From Crossaster papposus (Eukaryota > Echinodermata > Asteroidea > Velatida > Solasteridae): a stretch of DNA of 64,000 bases. Under the pieces are notes generated by a model that was not told the origin of the DNA, ran no database searches, and saw only the letters and a list, made by a program, of their open reading frames with translations. Where the stretch lies: assembly GCA_037893245.1 (NCBI GenBank), contig JBAIAA010001105.1:124001-188000 (forward strand). Direction: 5' to 3'. The position numbers and the translations under genes are program-made. Shown in pieces: positions 34,210-44,598 of the stretch. Within the stretch, counting starts at the first letter, position 1. Each line of letters begins with the position of its first letter.

Positions 34210-35712
34210 CGGCTGCTAGTGCTAGTATTGATGTTAACATGGCAATACTAGTGGAAAAAGAAGCGATGATCATAGAGACTCCAAGCATAAAACAGCTGAC
34301 CGTCACCACAGTGCGAGTACCAAACATGACCTCAAGTGGCCTGGCAAGGAGACCTATATTAAAACACAGGATATTGAATTAAAGACTACACCAGAAGGAA
34401 GTCAATGAACCAGACTACAAAAACAGCATTAAATTTCGTTGCTTCCAGCATTTATGAATACAAAACCTCAAAACAGCTCTGTGTCACTATAATAGTGTAT
34501 GCATGTAACACAACTTGGTGGGTATAGATATGGGTCAAGGATGATTCAAATTTTCAGATTGATCTGGATCCGGATCAGGAATCTGGATCACTTTGAATGT
34601 TGGTTCTTTTATTAAAGATATGACTTTTTTTAGGTTGGGATGGAGGTCTGAGCTCTACCGAGTTCTCTTTTAATAGTTAGTTTATTTATTTAATCATGCT
34701 CTATGATTTAATTGTAAAACACCACCTCCCATTTAATGTCCGAAAGTAACGCAATAATTTTGCAAGCACTGTTTTGTGTAAAAACTTGTTTGGTGTAATT
34801 TTTCTTGAATGGCCTGTCTATCATTACTTTGTTTCCCATTGCATTGTGGTTCTTCTGGTTTTTATTTTAAAGGAGGCGGTGCTGAGAAGACGGTAGTTTT
34901 TTTAGGGAATTGAGCATCAGAAAATATTATTTTGACATAGGCTAAACCTTCGACTTCCAGAGCTCCGTATAAATGACAATGACGATCGACTTATTTTTAC
35001 AGAAACAAATACCTCCCACGGTTTATATTCAGCATTCCCACTATCGTACCGGTGTCGTATGAAATTCAGACTCCTGTGAAAATCGGACTCCTTTTCTCTA
35101 TTATTGGTATAAACCCTCTCACGTGACCGGTCACTCTCCTAATTATCATGACCATTACTTAATTGGGCATGCGAATTACTACCAATGAGTCCGTATTTAT
35201 AGTCAGAAATTCATGCCACACAATACTATAGCGAAGGTGGACAGTACTGTCAAAAATTTATAAAACCCACAATTGTATTGCCGATATTTTTTCCCAGCCA
35301 TCTATAGTGAGTGAGGGTTAAAGCCAGTGTTGCCACTCCTTGAAAAATCTTTCAAGATCTTGAAAGATGAGACCCATCCTGAAAACTTGAAAAAAAGATC
35401 TGAAAAAGCCACAAATCTTGTAAGATTTTCAAAAAGTGCAAAAATATTTAATTTCATGCAGAATTTTGATACATTTTCCAATAAATTTGAATTTTTAACG
35501 GTTTAATATGAGATTTTTATCTTAATGTATTACATATATTTTAATTTTGAGATGGAAGGCTATTGTATAGTACCCAACTTATCTGCTTTGCCGTACAACA
35601 TGTGCAAGTCTGTGCATAAAATGGCGCCAGTTTACTGTACGGCTTTATTTAGCAGTATACATGTATGTACATGTACCTGTACCTGCATAATGTGAATGTG
35701 CATGTACATGTA

Positions 35713-36661
35713 TCACACACAGAAAAAAATACACAGGTCGTGTAAAATTTTACATAATTGCAATGTGCTATACGAACCTGCTAATAGTTATGTAAAACTT
35801 TACACAACAGGTGTTAGGTAAGGTTTTGCATAGAAGTTGGGTACAATTTTACTGGGAAAATAGGTAATTAAAGTTACCTAATATCTTGGTAAAAAACAAT
35901 TAGGTAAAATTGTACAAACTAAAAATGGTAAAAAAAAAATTCAGACACTTCGACTTTAGATTCAGTAGAATGTACAAATACTATACGATAAGCCTAACTA
36001 CTACACTACTACATGTATAACGTATACTACATTCAATGACTACAGGCTACTCTACATACTAACAACGTGTCGTGGTTCGAATTTATATTACGCTTATTCC
36101 CGCCATGATGAAGTCATGGTTTCACCACTAATAATTCGTGTTAAAATACAAAAAGGAGATTTTATATACAATTTGTGTTTTACTTATGTTTGCACAAATC
36201 AAAATGTTATCATCGATTCGTTAGAATAATTACATATTTCGGTCAGAAAAGTGCGTTTTTAGACAAATCGCCACAACTTAACATGACCGTGAACACAAAT
36301 TTCGTGAGTTCTGATTGGTCTGTTGATGTGTAATAAATTAACATTTTTCTAACATTGTTCATGTATGTTGTGTAAATCGCGCGAGCCCGGCGCAAGCACG
36401 TGTGATTTGTACCCCTTCATCCAGTAATATTTACACAACGCATAACGTCTTACGTATTTGTTTTGTAAAACTTACGTTGCCAATGTACAATCTTGACCAA
36501 GGTTACACAACTCTTGTAAAAAACGAAATTACATTTAAAACAAGTCAATTTAAACTTACATATTAGTTGTGTATTTTCTTTTTGCAACATTTTACATAAA
36601 TTGTGTATTATTTTACCGAACTTTTGTTACCGGCTTTTTTTTTACCATTCATTCTGTGTGA
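35713..36661. mobile_element. MITE-like insertion with CACACAGAA ends
   Basis: The insertion splits the acatgt repeat that is continuous in copy 1 (8863-8920). The ends read tcacacacagaa and ttctgtgtga, and subterminal words such as gtgtaaaattttacataatt recur in inverted form (near 36590). Length is about 0.95 kb, AT-rich, with no credible ORF. The family is not recognised. Confidence 0.5.
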
Positions 36662-37436
36662 CTGTGTACATGTACATGTATTTTATTAAGTTTACACTAG
36701 ATTGTATACTGATTTACATAGGCTTGAAAGATCTTGAAAGATTTTGGGTGCTGATCTTGAAAGAAATGAAAATAATAAGTGGTTACACTGGTTAAAGCGG
36801 GCCTAAATTTGTTTCTGAGTTGCTCCAACATTGACAAACATAATGAAAGTGACTCACATGCGATACATTATTTCAAACCTTACCGGTAACACATATGACT
36901 GCAGTGATAATGGATATCATCCAGCCGACCAGCCAGGTTTGTGACGCGAATTGCTCTTGTAGTGTGGGTAACATCACTCCCAGACCCTTGATGAGCCACA
37001 TCCAGAACACATAGCTGACAAACAAACAGAGAACTGCGTACCAACCCTGGTGGATCCGACAAGCTTGGGTCTCGCCCATAATAAAGCCCTGTCTGATATT
37101 CTGTCAGTTTTCGCTTTCGCTGTGACAGCTACGCACAAAACCACCAAATCGTGCAGTGGCAATTCTTTTTATCCGGACGTTACACAAAGGCTCGATGCCG
37201 TTATGTGTTTCGCAACAAAACCTTTCCTGGGCATGGATCAATGACTCCAGAATTATAAGTCGGCCGGTGTTTGGCTTAAAGGGGTACTCTGTCTTGAAAA
37301 CATAACCCGCACGTGATAGCCCAGATGGTGGCGGTTGTGCAGTAGCGTATACAGATACAGAAATCCCCTAAAATATCATGTTTCGGATTGTTTACTTATT
37401 CTGTTTTAAACATATGGTTAAAAGGAAACCAACCTA

Positions 37437-38055
37437 TTGTCGCGTGTCGGCACCTTCGGGTGGCTATGGTTTAGCTGTTTTCACCTATAGCTGGACACAC
37501 TCCAAATAATTTAAATTGAACCGCTAGGTTCGTTGGGTTGAGATATACAACCAGGCAGTAATTGCGCTCTTACTGGGGAGGGGCATTTTTGACACCCGAA
37601 ACAAAGGCACGCGTAAAACCATTTATTTCTTAACTCTTTAATAATACCAAAACTTCTTCGCGAACGGCATGTACAATTATATTACCTCCAAGGTGCTTGC
37701 TTAAATGACTCAGTGCTAAATATATTACATGAAGCCTCGGTTTATTCTTCCCTATGTAATAACAGATTTGAAACCCCTAAATTATACTGCAAACGCTAGG
37801 TTCTCGTCAGTTGCAGTACTAACTCTGCTGGATTTAGCCATCCGCGCTGCTGGATGGACTCCTTAGCTAATTAATCTTGTCAGCCCCCGACTGTTTAATA
37901 ACTCGCCAACTCTGCTATCTGCTAGCCTCGCTGATTATCCACTGGATAACCTTGCTAGATTTAGTCCAATAACTACGGCCGGACACCGCCCCGGCCCCGG
38001 ACAAAAGGAAAATTGGCTAGTCTTGGAGCAAGACTAGCCAAAACCTAGCTTGCTC
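37437..38055. other. Unclassified insertion, possibly a solo LTR
   Basis: The flank shared by all copies (gaaaccaacctat) is broken at 37437 and homology returns only near 39100. The first 0.6 kb starts tgtcgcgtgtcgg and has no ORF. It ends with a perfect 13-bp-arm hairpin at 38013-38041 (ttggctagtcttg, loop gag). An LTR is suggested only by the TG start and composition. No second copy lies in the window. Confidence 0.3.
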
Positions 38056-38087
38056 AAAGTCAAAGTTTAAGCTTAAGTCACATAGAA

Positions 38088-38835
38088 GCCGGCGTGTTCC
38101 CGGTGACCCACGGAGAGCCACGGTGCTGAAAATGGCCGCGCCGTGGCTCACCGTGACGAAAATTGCAAAAAAATCGTCGATGCTCGACTCGAGACCGTCC
38201 AGCAAGGTGAACCACGGGGTGGAGCCGGCGTGGACCCGGCGACCCACGGCGACAATACGGTTTCTTCCCGGCGTGCTCTCGGTGAGCTCCCGGCGTCGCC
38301 CCGGTAGGGCACGGTGCCCCACGGTGGAATACGGCGAGCTCCCGGTCTGCCACGGCGAGCTCCCGGCGTCGGGCCGGTGCGTCACGGTGCGACACGGCGT
38401 GCTCCCGGTGCTGCACGGCGAGCTCCCGGTCTGCCACCGTGGATGCACCGTGGCTACGCCGTAGCTCTGCCGTGGTCCACCGTGGTCCACCGTGTCGAGG
38501 CCGGGATGCACTGTGCTCGAAAATACACTCCCGGTACGTCATGGCCCCAACACGGCCCCAACACGGTGCTCCCGGCGTCAATACGGCGCCGAGACGGTGT
38601 CGTCCCGGAGCATCACGGTGTCACGGCGCCTCATGGCGCTTCACGGCGAGTCACGGTAGTTTAAAGCATGTTTAAAAATTATTTTTTGGCCCACGGCGCG
38701 CCACGTTTCATCACGGCCTATCACGGAGTGCCAAGGTGTCAAGACGGCGTCAAGACGGCGTGGCCCCGATCGACCACGGTTCGTCACGGTTCTCACGCCG
38801 TGGCTCGCCGTGACTCGCCAGGAGCCCTATGTGAC
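38088..38835. repeat. CACGG-motif array (GC-rich, degenerate)
   Basis: The words cacggtg, cacggcg, acggcgagctcccgg and relatives recur every 8-15 bp on the plus strand, dozens of times in 750 bp. Near the right end the reverse form (cacgccgtggctcgccgtg) appears, so the ends are inversely related to the start (gtgacccacggagagccacgg). Long open frames here follow from the composition and are not believed. Confidence 0.65.
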
Positions 38836-38847
38836 TGTAGCTTTAGG

Positions 38848-39085
38848 TCCAGTCGTGAAATTTGACGTCAAATTTGACGTCAATATTCGCGACTTTGGGG
38901 GCAAGTCGTGAATTTTGACGTCAATATTGACAACTTTGGGAGAAAGTCGTGAATTTTGTCGCGAATATAGACGTCAATATTCGCGACTTTCGGGGAAGGT
39001 CGTGAAATTTGACGCGAATATCGACGTCAAATTTGACGTCAATATTCGCGACTTTGGGGAAAGTCGTGAAATTTCTGCGTAGTCC
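38848..39085. repeat. Palindrome-rich repeat with TGACGTCA cores
   Basis: About four degenerate units combine tttgacgtcaaa or gacgtcaatattcgcgact with ggggaaagtcgtgaa. The palindromes tgacgtca and aatatt recur, and unit halves are inverted copies of each other (gtcgtgaa against ttcgcgac). TGACGTCA is the CRE consensus, but here it looks like a by-product of the repeat. Confidence 0.65.
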
Positions 39086-39212
39086 CTCCAGGGCCACCAT
39101 ACATAGTACCCCTTTAACCTGAGTACTTTTACACCCGCATATAGCTCACCGCTTGCAGCGGCAACTCTATTTGTATGGGGAATACTATGGTGTACTATTA
39201 TTAAGGTCACTA

Positions 39213-39812
39213 AAACGGCGCGGTGAGTGTTGTTTAGCGGCGCGGTGAGTGTTGTTTAGCGGCGCGGTGAGTGTTGTTTAGCGGCGCGGTGAGTGTTGTT
39301 TAGCGGCGCAGTGAGTGTTGTTTAGCGGTGCGATGAGTGTTGTTTAGCGGCGCGGTGAGTGTTGTTTAGCGGCGCGGTGAGTGTTGTTTAGCGGCGCGGT
39401 GAGTGTTGTTTAGCGGCGCAGTGAGTGTTGTTTAGCGGCGCAGTGAGTGTTGTTTAGCGGCGCGGTGAGTGTTGTTTAGCGGCGCGGTGAGTGTTGTTTA
39501 GCGGCGCGGTGAGTGTTGTTTAGCGGCGCGATGAGTGTTGTTTGGCGGCGCGGTGAGTGTTGTTTGGCGGCGCGGTGAGTGTTGTTTAGCGGCGCGGTGC
39601 GTGTTGTTTAGCGGCGCGGTGCGTGTTGTTTAGCGGCGCGGTGAGTGTTGTTTAGCGGCGCGGTGAGTGTTGTTTAGCGGCGCGGTGAGTGTTGTTTAGC
39701 GGCGCGGTGAGTGTTGTTTAGCGGCGCGGTGAGTGTCGTTTAGCGGCGCGGTGAGTGTTGTTTATAGCGGCGCGGTGAGTTTTGTTTAGCGGCGCGGTGA
39801 GTGTTGCTTATA
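39213..39812. repeat. 22-bp minisatellite, about 27 units
   Basis: The unit gcggcgcggtgagtgttgttta is repeated head to tail with few substitutions (gtgcg, ggcgcaat-type and tttgg variants) and one 2-bp length change near 39763. The flanks are unique. Confidence 0.9.
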
Positions 39813-39907
39813 TTGTATTAATAAATACCTAGGAGAGTTGAAGGCTTCTGATTGGCCGAGACTCGATCACGTGCCGGTCATTATATGTAGTAACATCATG
39901 GGTTTTC

Positions 39908-40795
39908 CAAGGGCCGTTTTCTAAACCCCGGCTTTGGGCTGCACTCTGGCCACATTACAGACGTTTTCCTATAGTTCCGGATCGCAAAAAAATATTCAGG
40001 CTGTTTTCGGCAAGTCTAATCCTCGAAATTTAAACGAAATAGATTTAGTAGTTTACCTTGAGTGTTGGAGAAACTACAGTTTTTGTTTCGATATTTATGC
40101 TCTTCTTTATTTGAAAATACATACTGTACGACGTCAAATATATATACCGACATCCCTTTTTCTAGTTGTGGATCAGCCTTAACCAATTCCGGATCGAGTA
40201 AAAAACTGCTTCGTACATGAAAAATTATCACGCTAGAACCAACCCGAATCAAGACTATATTTCTGATAAAGTATTCATTAATTTATATAAATACAGTTTA
40301 AAATAAATGTCAAATACTTTAACTTCCAATAAAGTTTTAAAAGAGGACTTGCAAGGAAATGTTTTGAAATGTTTTGTCCGTGTACGTGTGTTGCGCGCGG
40401 CAACGAGCCATAAACTTTGTCCCACCGACGTGGAGGAATAAACTCCATGGTCCATTAGAACACGTCATATGAAATCGCTTGCGCGCGTGCTGTTGATGCA
40501 TGTATTTTACGGGCGATCCGGAACTAGGAAAAAATGAACGTTCAGTCTTTGGCAGATTTGAGACTTTTACTTCGACTTATTTTTACTTATGTATCAAGAA
40601 GCTTGTATGTTTCTTTTCCAAATGCACTTCATCTAAACAAATAGTATTGGAGACCAAGCCATAACAAGGTAGTGTTTTATTTGAAGCGATCTGGAACTAG
40701 AAAAAATCCGGAACTAGGAAAACAACTGTACCACTGCTAAACTACATGAACGAAGCCAAAATACGAAAACGAAGCTGCGTTTGTAAAACGGCCTA
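39908..40795. mobile_element. Possible MITE with GGCCGTTTT ends
   Basis: The left end ggccgttttctaaac and right end gtttgtaaaacggcc are inversely related. The words ttcctatagttccggatcg (left) and cgatccggaactaggaaaa (right, more than once) are also inverted. There is no ORF of note. The call is tentative. Confidence 0.4.
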
Positions 40796-40865
40796 GAAGA
40801 AGCCGCGAAGTCGCGAAATTCGGAGTATTTTCACCATTTTTCTCGTTAAAAAGGTATTTATTAAA

Positions 40866-41030
40866 GGTAATAACAGTGCGAGAACCCGGTTATTACTGCG
40901 TGGTAATGACCGGGTTGGGGGATGACCGCTGGTAATGGACCTCGCCTTCGGCTCGATCCATTACCAGCGGTCATCCCCCAACCCGGTCATTACCACGCAG
41001 TAACAACCGGGTTCTCGCACTGTTATTACC
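40866..41030. repeat. Near-perfect 74-bp-arm hairpin with UUCG-type loop
   Basis: Arms 40866-40939 and 40957-41030 are reverse complements with a single mismatch. The 17-bp loop contains gccttcggc, the C(UUCG)G tetraloop form. Similar cctcgccttcggctcg loops are, to my memory, common in marine invertebrate repeats. Confidence 0.9.
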
Positions 41031-41039
41031 TATTTATCC

Positions 41040-42250
41040 AATACTGAAAAATATGTAACCACCAGTCAGCTTACCAGCATTAGTTTGTGTGGAAACAATT
41101 GTGCATTTCTGATCTGAAACTTCTGTGGATTACCCATAACCATACCAGCCTAATACTTGACGTTAGAATTAATTACTGCCTATCATCACGACAGATGTTA
41201 CATAATTTGTTACATAAGTGTTAACGTTATGGCACTGAAAACAAAATAGTCAGACACTATGCCAAAGCATTTAGTCCCAAGATCAGACCCATGCATGGGT
41301 AACCTTTTTGGAAGGTTTCATTTATTTTATTAATCCTTGGGTATTGAATTTCGCAGTGGGTATTGTTACGGCAGTCGATCGTGTAGTTCAAACGTGGTTC
41401 CCATCTAGTTCAGTTCAACTAGACTATTGGTTGGTAGTCTGGTTCTTCGAGCAAACAAATCCTGATGATTATTTTCAAGTAAGGGAACCACACTGTTGAC
41501 TGCGGTAACGATATAGATTACGTTTCAAATGTTATTGAAATATCATTTCAAGGAAGAGAACAACCACTGGGTTGAATTAGTTGCAAGACTGAGCCACAGA
41601 TCCTGACATTGGATAGGCCTACTGCGGCCAGGTCGAGGAACCAGATGGTCGACTTATCATATAGACAGCGTTCAAATTTCCCAAACAGCCTTAGAGAACA
41701 GGCCTAATACCTAGCGTTACATGGACAGATTCACCAGAATAAACCTTATCGAAATTTTCAATGCATCATTGGATTGGATAACAAACATGCCATGAATTGT
41801 ATGCATAAATACATGGTGGAAGTGAACCAATAAAACATAAAATTATAATTTGTTTCAGATTTTGTTGTTGTTAAGTACCTGCTCACCAAATCAGAGATGG
41901 ATGCAAAGTATACCAGAAACATTTCAAATATAAAATAAATGTTAGACTTGGCTTAAACATAATGAAGTTTTCAAGGACAACCAATAGAAGCATGAACATG
42001 ATTCCTGAAGCCTTCATTGAACTTAAAGGCATGATGTGTGGATTGTTTTCATTCATTTATTATTTTATTATCTCATGAAGAAAAGGACATTAGAGCATGC
42101 ATGTACAATGTACATGCATGTTCTAATATTATTTACACGAGAAAATGTGGTAACACCACAAAAAAAAAAGAATGTATAAATGTATACATGATATGTATAT
42201 GTATAACTTAAGACAATAATGTGGTACGTCTTAATACATTACATTATAAT
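41040..42250. other. Unique intergenic DNA, no gene recognised
   Basis: The region is AT-rich, without long frames of protein-like character. At 42094-42122 a short inverted repeat occurs (agagcatgcatgtacatt / aatgtacatgcatgtt). Nothing else stands out. Confidence 0.4.
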
Positions 42251-42251
42251 A

Positions 42252-42415
42252 GTGATATGGCTTGGCCCTAGCCCAGGTTGTACTCCCTCTTTGTAATGCA
42301 ATTAGAACGTCGTCAAACCTGGGCTAAGCTAGGCCCTAGCCCAGGTTTTCCTCCGTAAGTAGGGAGGTTAGGGAGTCCACCTGGGCTAGGCTAGGCCCTA
42401 GCCTAGACTATACGT
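42252..42415. repeat. Repeated short hairpins (ccctagcccaggt)
   Basis: The word ggccctagcccaggtt occurs twice on the plus strand, and its near-complement (acctgggctaagctagg, acctgggctaggctagg) follows each. This gives two or three possible hairpins in 160 bp, consistent with a small MITE. Confidence 0.55.
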
Positions 42416-42928
42416 GATTTATACATTTTTTTTGTCTGGGTTTTTTCTTTTTGTATAAACGATTGTTTGATAAACAACCGCACTAATTTGGACTACTCTT
42501 CCGTATTTTTATAACCAGTGTTTGCACTTACAGCTATACTTATTTAGTAGAAAAGCGGCATTTTTTTCGGAAGGCAGGTTTCAAAGTTTACTGCAATGTA
42601 CGCACCCACACACACAAAAAGAGCGACCCCTAGTCATCATTCCCCCCAAAAAGCGCGAACATTGTTACCCGGGGTACCGGGTAACACAGTAGAGCAGAGG
42701 GAAGACATAAAAAGGGCAATGTTTTGGGGGTACGGGTATAGCTGAATTGAAGAAAAATCCCTTCACTTTGAATATTTCCACGGCCAAAACACTAAATATT
42801 TATTCTCGAGCTTGACATGACGTCACAATTTTAAGGGCAAGCCCCTCGATACCAAATGTTCCCCTCCATCATCCACTCGCGCCGCGGCACTCGCCGCGCC
42901 GCTGGGCGGCACCCGCCGCGCCGCTGGG

Positions 42929-43925
42929 CGATGGTTCGTCAGGAAACACGAATAACTCTCAGGATTATTCTGGTGCAGTACCAGCCGGAACTGTACCTAA
43001 TTCATTGTCAACTGGGTCTGAAAATTCAGCCTCAACGTTCTCAACAACCTGACCAACTGATACCGCAACCCACCGAGGATAGTTGGGCACAAACTTCTTC
43101 AACACTACAAAAGGGTGGGATTACACCTAGCTGGGCACTGCAATACGCCATTCACGGGTCGGCCATCTTAAATTGCAAGTAAAGTAAAACAATTATTTTG
43201 TGAACTTTAGAATTTTAAAATCAAGTTAATTACAAATTAATACCAGTCTGCTCCGATGATTTAATTAAAATTTGCGATTAATAATACAAGTTTGGAACGC
43301 ATAAATAGTCTTGCACCTTCCTTTGCACCTCCCAATTCAACGGTTGACAAGGCTGCGTACGTAAACGAACAAAATAGTACATGCGTGTACATAAATACGT
43401 ATGTCTCTAAATACGCGGACATTTCCGCTCGACAAAATCGCTCATGTGATTCAGGGAGCACGATCAAAAATGGCTTTACCTTGAATAAGGTGTATTGCAG
43501 ATCAAAACATTAATTGGTGATGTACTATGTATGTATAATAATTTTAATTAAAAAAATTTAATTAAATCATCGGAGCAGACTGGTATTAATTTGTAATTAA
43601 CTTGATTTTAAAATTCTAAAGTTCACAAAATAATTGTTTTACTTTACTTGCAATTTAAGATGGCCGACCCGTGAATGGCGTATTGCAGTGCCCAGCCAGG
43701 TGTAATACCACCCTGTTGTAGTGTTGCGGTCGCTGTAGAGGTTAGGAAATTGGAAGAAGTTTGTGCCCAACTATCCTCGGGTGGGTTGCGGTATCAGTTG
43801 GTCAGGTTGTTGAGAACGTTGAGGCTGAATTTTCAGACCCAGTTGACAATGAATTAGGTACAGCTCCGGCTGGTACTGCACCAGAATAATCCTGAGAGTT
43901 ATTCGTGTTTCCTGACGAACCATCG
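42929..43925. repeat. Long inverted repeat, arms about 0.35 kb
   Basis: Left arm 42929-43272 and right arm about 43553-43925 are reverse complements with small indels, around a 280-bp spacer. On the minus strand of the left arm (about 43110-42965) a frame reads KKFVPNYPRWVAVSVGQV and onward to a stop. The right arm carries the same with an inserted stretch near 43740. This could be a relic exon of unknown protein. Just left (42880-42930) a 21-bp word with cgccgcgccgctgggcg is duplicated. Confidence 0.65.
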
Positions 43926-44169
43926 TTCCGCCTCCCTCATGAGATTCGTTTGAAATGGCTCTCTGAAAGCTGAATATACGGAGATAACAATTCTATAAAA
44001 TTTAGATTTCAATTCAAATTTTGCTGAGGCACAATTTAAATTGCGACCACAATCTGCGTTAAAGGGGTATTTATGTCCTGCAATCGTCCAATTGGGCTAT
44101 AAAACGTGTTTTGAACCAAATTATGTTAATCGAAAGAGCATTTAAAAGTAGTAAAATAACATCCACAAA

Positions 44170-44598
44170 ATAAAAAAATCAGTTAAATTTACAAATTATG
44201 AACGATATAGTCAGCATTGCATTCATATACAAAAACATGTTTTTCTACTTTTCTGCAATAATTTAGACAGCAATGCATGTTTCAATGTTGGGAAATTAAT
44301 TTTGAATTGATCATTCATATTTATGACCGTTTCGTGGTTCAGATTTTTTGTAAAAACAAAGTGTTATAGAAAACAAAACCAACCAGATGTAAAAGTCCTA
44401 TAGCTGGCGGCTCGGAGTTGCCTTGAAGTTTAATCGTAACCTTTATGCCCGAGACGTAGGCCTACACGGTCTATTCCCGCTTTGTACAACGCGGCAAATT
44501 GCCGTAACAAATTTGTACCGGACATCTCTCCAAAATTGACTTCTAGTGCCATCTTTTTTGAAGCGCACTGGATTGTGAATCGCCCGTAATCAAGCCAT
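44170..44598 (-). other. 3' flank of transporter copy 3
   Basis: Homology with the flanks of copies 1 and 2 begins near 44170 (ttaaatttacaaatt) and runs to the stop codon. It marks the left border of the duplicated unit here. Confidence 0.55.

Larger units (their letters stand above)
12285..37079 (-). pseudogene. SLC16/MCT-like transporter, copy 2, frameshifted and transposon-laden
   Basis: The exons are 37079-36884, 34353-34210, 22546-21685 and 12406-12285 on the minus strand. The splice sites match copies 1 and 3, and exons 1, 2 and 4 have the family lengths (196, 144, 122). Exon 3 is 862 bp, not 861, because one extra T lies at about 22425 (tccatgcag where the intact copies have tccagcag). 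The frame is lost near residue 154, in the fifth helix region, and ends about 43 residues later. Exon 1 encodes the same protein as copy 1. Intron 3 is 9.3 kb (LINE plus nested elements) and intron 2 is 11.7 kb (BEL/Pao and others). A base-calling error at the extra T is possible, but the intron load also fits a dying copy. Confidence 0.75.

Noticed and set aside
38017..38865. Long open frames on both strands of the GC-rich block
   Set aside because: They follow from low stop-codon frequency in CACGG-rich DNA; none looks like a known protein and all are overlapped by equally long frames on the other strand.
39213..39812. CRISPR-like array
   Set aside because: Units are directly abutting 22-bp repeats without unique spacers, and the DNA is clearly animal.
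41308..41499. Small open frame of 63 codons
   Set aside because: Composition is ordinary, with no homologous copy or domain and no splice or start context to support it.
42856..43182. Plus-strand gene of 108 codons
   Set aside because: It runs antisense to the more protein-like minus-strand frame and begins in a GC-rich duplication; no recognisable domain.
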